Source of the DNA: Pseudopyrenochaeta lycopersici
Lineage: Eukaryota > Ascomycota > Dothideomycetes > Pleosporales > Pseudopyrenochaetaceae
Direction of reading: 5' to 3'
Assembly (NCBI GenBank): GCA_003313425.1
Contig: NHZP01000018.1
Coordinates: forward strand, 744,001-808,000
DNA: 64,000 bases
A model generated the notes under the pieces. That model had not been told where the DNA came from and did not search any database. It saw nothing but the letters and a program-made list of their open reading frames with translations. Both the position numbers and the translations under genes were made by a program. Of this stretch, positions 22,557 through 34,181 are shown piece after piece (positions within the stretch are counted from its first letter, which is position 1; each line of letters opens with the position of its first letter).

Positions 22557-24969
22557 GTTAAATCAAGCAACCAAAAATCCGTCTTCATAGGCTTGAAAAT
22601 TCTGGAATAAATCAGATTTACGGACACATGCCGGTTGCTCAAATTGCGAACCAGAAGGAGGCACACAACTGGCTACTTTCTGTAAGTGCGCTCCTCAACT
22701 TAGAATACATTTTTATGTCGACTTCTCTTATTAAGGTCAGGTGTAACCTTTTTTGAGCATAGATTAAAGGCACTGCGGTACAAATCACATTTCCATTTTC
22801 GCCTTCGTTATCCAAAACAGCTTCGACATCCTGCTCATAACTAGCGATAACATCTGATCTTACGAGACCGCGCAGAATGCATACCTTCAGACAGCTATAT
22901 AACCATTATTAGCAACCAGTGTAAACATAGGGCTCTTTGCGATCTACAATTGTTGCGAACAACGGTCGGTTACCTACTATGTCGCTCTCTTTGCGCTCTG
23001 TGGACGGTAATAGGTTTCCCTTGCTCCAGCTCTCCCCTGACTGCGGGTCCTTGCGGTGGATTGTTGTGCTTAGATAGAATATATAACTGGCTCTTGTGAG
23101 TTTCTCCTAATAGATAGTGGTCCATCTATTAGGTCACCTAAATAGTTTGTAACCCGGCTCCCTCTTTTCCTCTATAGTATTTATTTACGAATAATTTGCT
23201 TGTTCTACTTTGCGTTAGCCTTTTTTTCTGGTCATGCTTTTCGAAACCATCAACTTCGATAAACATTGCCATAGAGTGAAAATAAAAGGAGCTGCGTGAT
23301 TTGAGTGCGCGCAGCTCTTAAACTGCGAATCACAATGCAAAGTTAGTGTCGATTTTTGAGCTCGAGCTCCATGAGATGGACCTATCGCCTGGACAATCGC
23401 CCCATGCAAAGGTTTATTTGAAATACAAGACGGAAACAAGATGGTTTGGTGCCGCCAACTCTTCATCTAAATTTCATTATTCTGCATGCAAAGTCCCTTT
23501 AAAATAGATACACAGAAGCTGACCCCATCTCTAAAATGCAAAGTAAAAACTGTGCGCTCATTATGGAAGCATCATAAAGAGATCTATAAAGGCAAGGATC
23601 AGAATTAATTTTTGAGAAACTTTTTCTATCTCGGCACGCTGTTGAGTAGCGTACACGGCGATCCCTTAAGGCGTCAACGCATTGAAGCAAAATCCACGCG
23701 CAGTATTTCCATTCGACTAAGTGGTGTCCAACTAGACATGTTCGACAACAGTAACTACACGGCCATGAAGCTGCGTAGAAAGAAGACGAAAGATTTGTTC
23801 CCACTCGTCCACCTTCTTTTATTGCTTAGTCCACATTCTCTTGCTTACAAGCTTACCTTTTAGCTCTACTGAATTTCTTGCTCAAATTGTTGATGCGCAT
23901 GCCGCAACTTGGCCCCTATCGCCCTAGGTTCTTCGACGAATTGACGGCCTATCCTCTTCCATGCTACCGTTTCTTTATCTAAGCAATAGTGCCGAACTTT
24001 GGTATGGTTTTACAGAGAATTCTCTCGCCGTTTATGACTTGCTTGACGTCGCCAGAAGTTGACTAGAAGCGGGCAATGTCCTTGTCCATACACAACAGCT
24101 GGACCAGCTATTTTCGGTCAGATATCGTAGCGGTGAAACTAAGACCAATTGCTAGTTGCGCGAGAGAGGCCGGTCATGATCATATGAGTGAGGGTGGATA
24201 GACTAAGCACAGGTTGCAAATTTAGTAAATGTTTCTATCAACGTTGAAGCCCACAACCTCTCACAAAGTCTTGGCACCAAGTTGGCATCTGACGTCAAAG
24301 GTCTGCCCATAAACTCTCCCTGGACATAAAATGCACGAAAAACAGCATTTCATATTGAAAAGTTCCAAGTCCATTCATCCTCGAAAGCGCGGCTTTTCTG
24401 GCAGAGGTAGCATACTGTTTAACCACGGACCACAGCGAAAACACCATCTGATCAGGACCGACCACGTCGCGCAGCTTGGCGATACTATAGACTGCGCCCG
24501 TGCTATACTTATTCTTGAAATAAAAAACTAGCTACGCTTATGTTCAAGGCGAATACGAAGCATTTTTACAATCTTGTGATCGTGGCCAAATCGCTCGAGG
24601 CCTACAAGACAAGCTGTTAAAATTGCGGCTACAATGAATTCATAGAAGGAACCAGCTACGTAAGCGAACGAAGGCACATAGGGACGAAGTTCAACGTATA
24701 ACAAACTAAGAACGTGGATCTGCGACGGGTACCAAAACGAAAATGCATACCAAATGTTAGTGACTACTTCATAGATCCTGTAATCTACATGCTAAGGGCC
24801 GTTTCACTCTTGAAGCCAAAAGTCCGTGTACATCTCTCGTCTTTCCTCCATTCAGGCGTTGATTCAACGTAGTCCATTCTGTATTTGACAGTCAGACGAT
24901 AGCTTCAAGACTCCCAGAAAGAACGACTAACAGCAGCCGTGAAGGTAGTTCCACTCACTATATCACTTA

Positions 24970-25047
24970 GGTTCAGCCTGATTATTCCATTCGATCAGAC
25001 TGTGCCAATCACGTAAAATCTGGAGGGTTCGCGCCTCCGCTGAACTA
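24970..25047 (+). pseudogene. tRNA-Val-like pseudogene
   Basis: The acceptor halves still pair (GGTTCAG with CTGAACT) and so does the T arm (GGAGG-GTTCGCG-CCTCC), but the D and anticodon arms are no longer proper. The downstream 180 bases also align with the flank of the tRNA-Val at 21417, so this is a decayed copy of that locus. Confidence 0.65.
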
Positions 25048-25474
25048 TTATATTTTGCCCTAAAATACCGTGGTTATGTCTTCTTTTGCGTGTGTAGGCA
25101 ATTGATAATTTCTAAGAGACTTTTTGGGCGGCTTTCGCGTTTTAACGGTTGACTCTACTGGTGCGCAAGGCAGGAAAACGGGTCCAGGGAAATGAGCCCG
25201 AATTCGAGCTTTAGATGAGTTATTTCGTTACTTTGAGGTGACCTAGTTTGCGCTGCGTTATGCTATGGATGGTTGTTTTTGGGTCCATCGTTATGGAAGA
25301 GGCGTGGATAGCAGAACGCTTAATTTGCTTCCTATTGACTCCGCCCTAATGTCTCTGTGAATTCAGCAGAAAATTACTGCTTCATGAGAATCACGTTGCA
25401 GCATTCACGTACTAGTTTCCTATCGAGGTTGATCAACTGTGTCCTCTGCATTTTCAAGAATTCTCAGATACGGT

Positions 25475-25493
25475 GGGGGGGGGGGGGGGGGGG
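25475..25493 (+). repeat. Homopolymer G19
   Basis: Nineteen consecutive G residues. The exact length may be a sequencing or assembly artefact. Confidence 0.95.
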
Positions 25494-25659
25494 TGCGAAA
25501 ACCCTCAAAATCTTGGGGTAGCATCCTCTTGCATGGCTGCCTTTGATGTCCCAGCTCAAACTTTGCATCTCACCTCTCGTGGAGGATTTTTCGGCCTTCC
25601 AGTTGAGCTTGGCTAGTTCCAAGTGCCATAATTCAGGATTTCCGGAGCTTCGAGAAGAA

Positions 25660-26125
25660 GTCACAAGTGCCGGCTCTACTGTAAAGTGTTTTGCTTGGGT
25701 TACATGGCAGGTTCCAACATTCGGTCATGCCTGAGTCCACAAAATACTGGGCGGCACCTGGATCCTATGCAGTGAGACGTGCGCGTAACACAACATTCGA
25801 TTTGGGCCTTCTTTTCAAGGTTTACCTTTGTTCAATGTGCTTTCTGGACTGCATGGCACTTTAGCATTCACTCACGCGCGAATGTAGCTGATATTGGGCG
25901 CAGATCTAGATCTTATGCGGTCCTGCTTCCAAGTACCAAACCCTGCGAGCCCTGCAATCTGATCAAGGTTGACCTTTGTTCATTCCTTTTTCTTGGGCTG
26001 CGCGGCAATTTCTACATTCGCTTGTGTCTGAGCCTACACAACTGGGCCGAATCTAGATTTAATGCAATCATGTTTATTTTTCGCAGAATGTGTGCGCGTT
26101 CAAGGTTAACCTCTGTTTTCTTATG
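25660..26125 (+). repeat. Three diverged tandem units of about 149 bp
   Basis: Comparable words recur at about 25705, 25854 and 26003 (TGGCAGGTTCC, TGGCACTTTAGC, CGGCAATTTCTAC). Each is preceded by a GCTTGGG or CTGGACTGC-like word and followed by ACTGGGC/ATTGGGC and a GATCTAGAT/TATGCAGT-like block. The blocks TCAAGGTTTACC, TCAAGGTTGACC and TCAAGGTTAACC keep the same spacing. No coding content seen. Confidence 0.65.
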
Positions 26126-27669
26126 AAGCTGAGTGAGACCAGGGGGCATCTTGGCTTCGGCAGCGACCGGGCTAAAGTCTTGTCGATCTTCCAAGACTTC
26201 AAGCACAAGCACACCTCCTGCTAAGAAGAACGACATCTTGGAGACAGCTCGAAAGTGGATTTTGCGGGGAGACAGCTGGGCAGTGGGGATTGCTCCACTT
26301 CAACGCTTTCTTACAGCTGCCAGGCGATCGGTATCGATGACAGTGCTTGGTACGGCTGGGCGATGCAATCTGAAATGATGATTTGAAAGTGATGACAGAG
26401 GGAGAAGGAAGAGGGGAATGGTGAATTTGGCAAAGATGCTCCAGGTAATTTACACGGAGACCGGAGAGGGATAGTGTTGCAAATGTTGCCCTAGCAGCCA
26501 AGGTTGTCGTCGTCGTCGCTGGTCTGGAGTAAAGGAGCCTCGGGGGACTCTAGCGCCGACCTGTTCGATTCGGGCTGTTCGCAACCATCTCCATCGCAAC
26601 ACTCAGAGCTTCACCATTGCTTTCCGATCAACACTTGTAACTCGTTTCTTACTATGGCTCACCCTTTCTCCCCACAATGCAAATATGTCGACGACACGAA
26701 GAAGTCAGAGGATCGACGGGCCTCCGATGAGACAGCTAAGAGCAGGTCCGTGTCAGCCATCCACCTGCGCACCCGCCACTTATAACAAGCAATGCTATGA
26801 AACCCTAGGGGCCCGCCCCAGCCTGCGTTCGGACAGAGTGCAGACCTAGCGATCTGTCTGCGGGCCAAGAATGTATTCGTCGCACCTTTGTTCGAGTACT
26901 TGTCCAAATCGGGCACGCTAAGACGAGTCGATGCCTGAAAGCCTAAATTCAGACCGCATCTCAAACCTCAAACAGTGTTTCTTGCGCCGCCATCCTAGTC
27001 TCCGTTCTGCTCAAGCACTTGCGGCTCCACTTGAGTAATACAGCAATCGTTGCAACGGAGGCTTTTCCGGTCGAAGCTTAACGCGCCGAGGGCTACCCCC
27101 TGGGACCCTTTTCCACCCCAGACGAACGGTGTGGAGAAACGTGGCCAAGATATTCTGCTTCCCCTGTTCACACAAGCGAGCTGGAAGAAGCGGTGATCGC
27201 TGCTTTTCTGAGGATGTGATCCACTTCATCCAACCCATTGCTGAATCTGCTGCACTTGGCAATTCCACCTTTACGGGGCAACTACAGGCTTGGAGGTGTC
27301 TAAGCATTGTTGAAGTCTCCTTCTACAGATGTCATTCCCCACATTCCGGTTTGTTCTTGCAAAGTAGGAAAGACAGCTGAAGCGTCTTCAACAACCAAAA
27401 TCGCATTCAATATGTTTGTGCAAAACTGGCACTAGACGTTCCTCGCAAACTTGTGAGCGCCTCCCGCTGGCTCATAACTAGGGTGATCCTGCAAATTATT
27501 CTGTAATTGGGTTGCTCTCCAGAGTCACCCATGTACGACAACTTAGACCGCTTGATCAGCTTCCGCTCCATGGTACTCCCCAAGGCGTCGACCACTCGAG
27601 ACCGCGGCCGGTGACCCACAGTGTGTCGCATCTACTGGTGGCTTCTACCATATCTAGCATCGCACACTA

Positions 27670-27860
27670 CGATTAATGCTTCTTGGCTCCGCGTCACAGA
27701 AGTTTCGAGCCAATATCAAACAGCGGGAAAAGCTTGGCGACGAGCCTCGATAAGCAAAGTTCTGCCAGGTCTGCCATGCTATGCTTCGGATTCTTGGCAC
27801 GGCTTCAAAGAAGTTTCAACCCTACTCAAAACAGTGGGCCTATCTTGGCAATATTCACGA
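27670..27860 (+). repeat. Diverged tandem duplication, about 111 bp apart
   Basis: CTTGGCTCCGCGTCACAGAAG at about 27682 and CTTGGCACGGCTTCAAAGAAG at about 27793 begin similar segments that also share CAAACAGCGGG/AAACAGTGGG and CTTGGC words. Confidence 0.5.
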
Positions 27861-28119
27861 TTCTGGGCCGCGATATCACAGCTTCTGATGCATGTTGCAA
27901 TGCGTATAAAATGATGTTCAACCCACTACCTTTAGCCTCCAGTCAGGCCACTCACTTCAGTTCATCACCAATCCACTTCTTTCTTCTTTGTCGCCGTGCG
28001 ACTTCTATCGCTTATTTCATCTGAAAGAAAATCACGTATTCGACATTGGATCTCATTCTTTCCCAAGCCTCAATTTCTCAATCATTAAACCGTAAGATAA
28101 ATACACTATAACCAACAAC

Positions 28120-28761
28120 ATGCTTCCTCAACACGTCCTCCTCGCGCTCGTCGCATCCGTCGCTGCCGTCCCACTTAACATCAACTTGGGCGCCTACTCT
28201 CCTGCCCTGGTAGTCGGTGATGGTGAAATCTCGCTCGGATCAACAGAATCAGCTTCACAGCTGATGGCGACGCTCGCTTCCGGCGCTGCGCAAAACGCCA
28301 ACGGCGAAGGCCAACAAGCAGGTCAGCAAGAAGAACAGCCCGCCGCCGAGCAACCAGCGGCCGAGGGCGAGCAAAATCAAGAACAACCAGCTGAAGGAGA
28401 AGCAGCAAAACGTGCCCCAAACCTCCGCCGGAGGCTCCTCGATTCACTTCTCGGAAAGCGCGCTCCGGCTCCGGAACCCGCTGAGTCTCAGATGGTTGCC
28501 GTCGAGGCAGCCATGGACTGGATCAAGCGCGATCTTCAAGGCTTCCAGGCCGCTCTAAGCTATGCTCGCGAGGCTATGAAGGATCAGCCCAAGGTTGAAC
28601 TCGGTACCGAGCATGCTGGTATTGGTATCCTTGTTCACCCCGGTGTCAACGTTCCCAAGGACTCAGCTGCTGCTGGCGCTGGCGAGAAGGAGAAGCGCGG
28701 CGAAGTCGTCACCGAAGACGAGGCACCGAAGATGACCCTGGTCGCCATCACTGAGGTATAA
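28120..28761 (+). CDS. Secreted protein with several Kex2-type sites (213 aa)
   Basis: Single-exon gene. The product has a signal peptide (MLPQHVLLALVASVAAVP), a short N-terminal part, then a Gln/Glu/Ala-rich acidic stretch (about 58-96). After it come dibasic sites KR97-98, RRR104-106, KR113-114, KR136-137 and KR192-193. Cleavage at them would release a short basic peptide (APNLRRRLLDSLLG), a peptide starting APAPEP, and a C-terminal piece of about 55 residues containing ILVHPGVNVPK. The pieces are not repeats of one another, so it is not a classic repeated-peptide pheromone or KEP precursor. I know no named family. Roles as secreted pro-protein, wall protein or peptide precursor remain open. 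Confidence 0.8.
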   Translation: MLPQHVLLALVASVAAVPLNINLGAYSPALVVGDGEISLGSTESASQLMATLASGAAQNANGEGQQAGQQEEQPAAEQPAAEGEQNQEQPAEGEAAKRAPNLRRRLLDSLLGKRAPAPEPAESQMVAVEAAMDWIKRDLQGFQAALSYAREAMKDQPKVELGTEHAGIGILVHPGVNVPKDSAAAGAGEKEKRGEVVTEDEAPKMTLVAITEV

Positions 28762-30580
28762 GGCCCGGCCTTGAAAGAGATGGAGTTCTGCGATTGCTTT
28801 TTAAATGGATACGCGTGTGGGAGTGAGGGGCGGCGGCAATACTAGACGACCTATTATGTTTTCTTCAGTGCTTTTTTTCTTTTAGCGACATCAGCAGGAT
28901 CCTCCATGAGGACCGGAAGATGGAGCGAACATCGGCAGGATCCTCCACGAGGACCGGAAGATGAAGCAAACATCGGCAGGATTCTCAGTGAGGACCGGAA
29001 GATGGGCAACCATCGGCAGGATCCTACACGAGGACCGGAAGATGCGGGGCACATCGGCAGGATCCTCAATGAGGACCGGAAGATGAGGAGTTTTTGGCTA
29101 CCGGGACTGGTGCGCTGATTCGCAGCCACTTTTGACAATTATAGAATCCAATGTACAACTACGTGATCATCTCTCTCCCTACTTGCGCAGCATGTGAACT
29201 TTGATCATGCCACGATTGATTGGATTCTTATGGAATTCAGCTGCCTCTGCCCGAATGAATACTGTTGAGTTGGTACCTTCTTCATGAGCCCCTATTTCTC
29301 GCCCTCTTCACCCTATCGCACTACGCGCAAAGGCCGCGCAACCCTAACATCGAGCATCCATATGGAGAAGTGACGTTCAGCTGTCGGGTCAGTCAAGCCT
29401 CAGCCAAGTCACAGTGAAGTCTCAGCGACGTCTTATGGATCTTGGCGAAGCTTCCAGGTTCATGGCGGAACATGAAACACGCAAACGGCAGGTGGCGGGG
29501 GTAACGAGCCCGTGGGGTGGGCATGTCGTCGCGAGCGGAGGAGATGTGCGCGAACATTATGCAATCTGGGAGACGATATGCAACGTTGATATTCCTGTCG
29601 CCTCGCGTCTTCACGTTCCGGTCGCTGATGTTGCCAACAGCGGCTATTTCCGCCCTGATTTAGCCAACTCGGCCTAGCACTCTTCCTTTTGAGCAATCAG
29701 CATGGCAATTGTTGGTGCCGTGTGACAAGCTTGTCTTGTAACGTGGTCTCGAAACTTTATGGCATGATTTTTGTTGAAGAAAATCACTGCACCCGCGTAG
29801 ATAGAACAAGAAAGACAGCGCGCGAGCACACGTCACGGCTGAAGCATTTGAGCTAGAGGACGACCACGCTTGCGGTTGACATGATCGGGAACTTGCATAA
29901 AGCCCCTGATGAGAGGGATACGCACAAGTTCTGGCGCAACTATGGCGAGAAGGTGTGGAAAACCAGGCAGGGGTGGACTGCCCGACGAGCAGCTTCGTGA
30001 AAGCACGCAAGAAAGCCGAGCGCCACGCTAATGCGGTTCGTACCTCTAATCCGATGGTTAGTTCTCAGTTAAGCTCGTTGATGCGGACCAAGAGCAGAAT
30101 GGCCAACTGTTGAATGCTTGTCACATCTTCCTGCTCTTCCTGGGGTAGCATTTGTTGAGGATAGGTCCAAGGGGTCCATCGGCTTCCAATCCAAATCAAG
30201 AAGTGGAGGCAACGCAATAGCTCCACTTTACGTCCCTTGATCATTGTCTTCTTGAGTCGCATCTGCGCGTTCCCACCGTGTACCACTTAGTCCCAGGAAG
30301 AGCAAAGGATCCGCTTCAGGATTTACAATTATTGACAAGCATCGTCACCGCCACTGTATTGGCAACGGACGGAAACCCCGAAGCCGTCAACGCCTATACT
30401 GCAAGCTATGTCTTCACCCTGTACAGTGTTTCGAGATGGACGTATAATGCGGCAGGTCCACAAAGGACTAGATTCACATCGAAAACGCGGCAATTGGGAA
30501 CTTTGGTGCCATTTGAAAAGAAATCCGAGAGTGAAGTGTCATGAACAATGAACAATGAACAAAATCATCGAATCTAGCAT
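28762..30580. other. Intergenic with a minisatellite, no supported gene
   Basis: Contains the 41-nt minisatellite at 28886-29085. Open frames at 29414-29677 plus, 29660-30010 minus and 30278-30544 plus show no domain and no convincing exon partners. An ATGAACA triplication (ATGAACAATGAACAATGAAC) is at about 30541. Confidence 0.4.
28886..29085 (+). repeat. 41-nt minisatellite, about 5 copies
   Basis: Units share ACATCGGCAGGATCCT and GAGGACCGGAAGATG, separated by short variable parts. It lies about 125 bases after the stop codon of the secreted-protein gene. Because 41 is not a multiple of three, frames across it are not conserved as protein. Confidence 0.9.
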
Positions 30581-32834
30581 CTACTCACTGTCTCGTGGAC
30601 GATGTTTAGTGTGCGTATATGCCTGACCAATCCGAAATCCTTCAATTCCGCCCGGTATAGCCAATCTCAGAGGCCCCGGTGCTCTATTCGCGGGCGGAGC
30701 GTGAATGTTCTGATTAATGGTATCTTGCAATTCATCCAGGCTGGGCCGCTGCGACTTGTCGTACCGTAAGCACTGCCGAACTAAGTCTTTCAATGCGTTA
30801 CTATAGTGTCGAGCTGCGTCAAACGGCATATGTCCAGAGAGAACTGAGCGGGTTAAGTCCTGATCTGTGTATGAAGTACCGTTGACGAGATACCGTCCTT
30901 CCATCCCCTCGCCGTCAAAAAATGGCTCATGACTATGGCCAAGTTTGGATGGAAGATTGAGAACTAGATTCCACATCATCTGGCCTACTTCTCGTGAGTA
31001 TATTATGAAAACATTGTGTGGGTGGGAGACCAGGGCAAACCGTACCTATGCCCCATATATCAGTACTGCTGTCGAGTTTCGACATCGGCCCTTCATAATC
31101 GCCGTATAACTCCTGTCGAAATCGTTAGCAATCTCATACGAGATATTCAATTTTACGCGTCTAAGATTGGGAAAACGGTAAAATCTTACCGGTGGGTACT
31201 TGTTCCCACCTTGGCTATCATCTCTTGCAAACTGAGCGATCCTATACTGTGACGGATTATCCGCGTACACGTCGCCCGCTGCTTGCAGATCGAAGAACGC
31301 AAGGTCAAAGTCCGCAAGTACTGTTTTAGGCCACTAAAATAGTCTGATTAGCAAATGAGCTGATAACATCTGCATATTGGGGACTTACTGATGCAGCCTC
31401 GAAGTCTGAGAATCTGCTGTTATTCGATCTTGCCGTTTCCGACACGAAGAGATCTCGGTCCACGGCACTAAGGGTCACAGCTACACCATCGCCCCCAGCC
31501 GTTGGTGGCTTGACGAAAATGTTTTGGAGATGCATGTCACTATGAATAATGGGTCTCCAATCCTTGCCAGGCTCCATATCCACCAGTGGGTTGGCACCTC
31601 TTTCAAGGAAGATACACACGTCGACCAAATCTCTGAATACTACCCACAGGAAGGCTTCAGGAATGACGAGTGCTGGTGCACGCTTAGTGGGAAATTGCTG
31701 CTCACTCCAAGTCTCAATGCCAGACATCTTGTCAAATTCCTCTACATAGTCCTCTGGGAATGGCGCATCCCGTTCAAACTTTTCATCTCCGTGAAGCTCA
31801 TCCCATCGATACCAGTTTCGGCGTCTTCGCCAGTGTTTTGAGTAGTACTCTAGAGCCGCCATTAAATTGGTGTATTCGCAAACTTCATGGAACAGTCGAT
31901 ATTGCTTTTGGTGCATACTCAACCGATAGCCTTTGTATTCATGGAGGCTGTGCTGTCCACCTTGCATCTTCAGGCGTTCTTGTATTGCAATGTCTCTCGG
32001 TAACTGGTCTCGCCAATTAATCGGATTGGCCCAGTCTTGAACAGATGTCATCTGTGTGTCTTTGATTGCGAGTCTCTATGGACCTATTTTTAGTGTTTAA
32101 GATATAGTAATATTGATGGTATTCACATACTGAGATGATGGTATCGTGATCATTCACTTGCACCCAGAGCCCTGCTCGGCCCGTCGCTCCTTGACCAAGC
32201 TTTCGTACGCCATGCCAACGCTGCTCTTCTTCTTGCAATATGCTGTCTCCGTTGCGTTTCAGAAGTAGAGTATTCTCTAACAACCATGCAGCATCTTCTA
32301 ACTCTGGCCAAGGTAGATCGACGTTTCCAACGCCCGGATGGGGCCAGAATGGAAATGCTGTAGTGTTCAAAGGTGGTGGAGATGGAGATTCATGAGATAT
32401 TGGAGCTGCATGTGGGGTACGAAAAGGCCCTAATGAGGAAATTGATGCCCCTGGTAGGACTAGAGGACTTGGAGGTTGCGGTTGGGTCTGTCTCACTGCT
32501 AGTCGCGTAAATGCCCGATGGTGAGGCAACTCATTTTTCTTGACCGAACGCGAAGGTAGAATAGTCTGATCAATCAATGGTAAGGCAGCGATGTGATTGG
32601 TTGCCAAGTTTTGACAAGCAACGTCTTCTGTCTGGTCACGGCTCGCCCATAACCAGGCCAAGTTTCTCCTAATTGTAGCTTGGTGCATCGAAGTCAGAAA
32701 CCGGGGCGGTTCTCATCACGAAATCTCATTAACTCACGTTCTTTCCATCGAGGCCTCTGTTCTCTGATCACTGGGCGCCATGCCCATTCGTAGTATTTCC
32801 TCGCAGTATCAAAGGGTAGATTTGGTCGCGCCAT
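30581..32834 (-). CDS. Atypical Ser/Thr protein kinase (648 aa)
   Basis: Six exons (32834-32738, 32678-32131, 32075-31389, 31333-31190, 31112-31046, 30984-30581) sum to 649 codons with all phases consistent. The first 170 residues are low-complexity and unrecognised. The kinase domain follows: glycine loop LGQGATGRAGLW, the AIK lysine (K220), a catalytic loop HSDMHLQN in place of HRDxKxxN (D395, N400), ADFDLAFF in place of DFG (D452), PPELYGDY for the APE motif, and STDIWGIG for DxWxxG. A long insert with an Arg/Trp-rich segment (HWRRRRNWYRW) lies between the N- and C-lobes. The catalytic Lys, Asp, Asn and metal Asp are present, so activity is possible despite the altered motifs. It belongs with fungal-specific kinases of unknown pathway. 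No neighbour suggests a partner. Confidence 0.85.
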
Positions 32835-34181
32835 GTAGATTTCTTGTAGCCGTGTCTCACTGGACTCATATCAACTTATTGACAGAGGCAAAATAATTGT
32901 AATATTAATACTCTTGACTGTTCATTTATGCTGTGCCAAACACTCCCTCCAAACAAAGCAACGACACCGCCAAGCAGGTCGCACAATCACCATTGATAAT
33001 TTGAAACAAAGATGCTAACAAAGAAACCTCATTAAGCTTGTCTTTGCTTTAGAGTTCATATCGCACTCCTTCCATGGCACCTCAGCATTGCCTTGGTCCT
33101 ATGCACACTCTCATGGTACGTTTATCCTGGCCCAACGTCTTTCGCAGTAATGATCTCTGTATGTCGGGGTGTCCTAGGAGAAGGGCCATCTTCAAGGTGC
33201 TTTGATTCGAACAACATAATATCAAAATGGCCCCCTGATATTTTCGACACCAGGTTCTTACTACATAATTACAATAGTGCTGGAGTCGCCGTCGATCGTT
33301 CTGTTCACAGTGAAAGTGCGCGCTCCAGTTGCTGACCTACAACATATTGCAAACATCAGAGGCTCGGACCCGTAAAGTCATGGAAAGATTGATCAATTTC
33401 GGTTTCTCTGGCTTCAATAACCATATTGGCTTGAGAGAGAGAGAGAGAGAGAGAGCTTCTTAAAGTTTCTCCATACAAGCAGCCTGTAGCGGTGATAATA
33501 GGTCACCTGAGATTCACGGAGAAACAAATGTTCCGGCTTGGCGCTGGACTTGGCGCTAGGCCGACACGCTAAGATTGCGCTCCGCTTCTGTTCCTCTCAC
33601 CACGTCGTCACCTACCTCAACCTCATCACCCTCGTACCTCGCTTTCAACTCGCCCTACTCATTCTCTTTCTCCCGCACAAACCCTCCACCCTAACGCCTG
33701 TACGGGACACCACTGACCCTATAGCTGCTGTCCCTCGTCAGCTGCTTGGCTACCGCAATCTTTGCCTGCCTGCAGCCGGTCTCAGTTCACCATCCTCATA
33801 GGACCTCTGGTGTTGCGGGGTGCACAGCGTCTCGGCTTCACGGCCCAAGCGCTGGTGTTCTGCGCGCCATAGGGGTGATACTCAAGCCGGCGTGGGTGGG
33901 TGAACACGGCGGGGTCAGCGATTGACGAGGTGACGGGGTGCTGCTGCGGCCACAGACTCTAGGCGGCTCTTCGCGGCCGATGCAATCAAAGCCTTGGGTG
34001 GAACTTGCAAGGAAGTTGCTTTTTGGGTAAGCTGAGTGAATGGTAGATGAATCAATGGATTTAACGAAGAATGACCCTTAATCTCTTTCGCAAACGCGGA
34101 ATTCCCGTGTTGGCGTATCCCACATGTGATCATCTCACACCATGGTCATGTATCCTAACCGTCAGGCACTGTGAGGAGCCC
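32835..34181. other. Intergenic, no supported gene
   Basis: Contains a GA microsatellite at 33433-33455. From about 33540 to 33800 the plus strand is C/T-rich, consistent with a fungal leader for the next gene. An in-frame ATG at 34071 is an alternative start for that gene. Confidence 0.4.
33433..33455 (+). repeat. GA dinucleotide microsatellite
   Basis: About eleven GA units between the kinase gene and the next plus-strand gene. Confidence 0.9.

Larger units (their letters stand above)
22557..28119. other. Gene desert with old repeats
   Basis: About 5.5 kb without a supported gene. It contains a tRNA-like pseudogene (24970-25047), a G19 run (25475-25493), three diverged tandem units (25660-26125) and a diverged duplication (27670-27860). 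A minus-strand frame at about 22690-22890 reads as protein-like but has no ATG or domain. A TATAAAA at 27905 lies about 210 bases before the secreted-protein gene and may belong to its promoter. Confidence 0.5.

Noticed and set aside
22690..22890. Protein-like minus-strand frame containing EQDVEAVLDNEGENGNVICT
   Set aside because: No ATG, no exon partner and no recognised family, so it was not listed as a gene.
22557..28119. Possible CRISPR-like or regularly spaced repeat array
   Set aside because: Repeats are long, diverged and few, with no constant short repeat and unique spacers; the organism is also eukaryotic.
28854..29138. Minus-strand frame with repeated FRSSLRILPM
   Set aside because: It lies wholly on the 41-nt minisatellite, whose unit is not a multiple of three; an artefact of the repeat.
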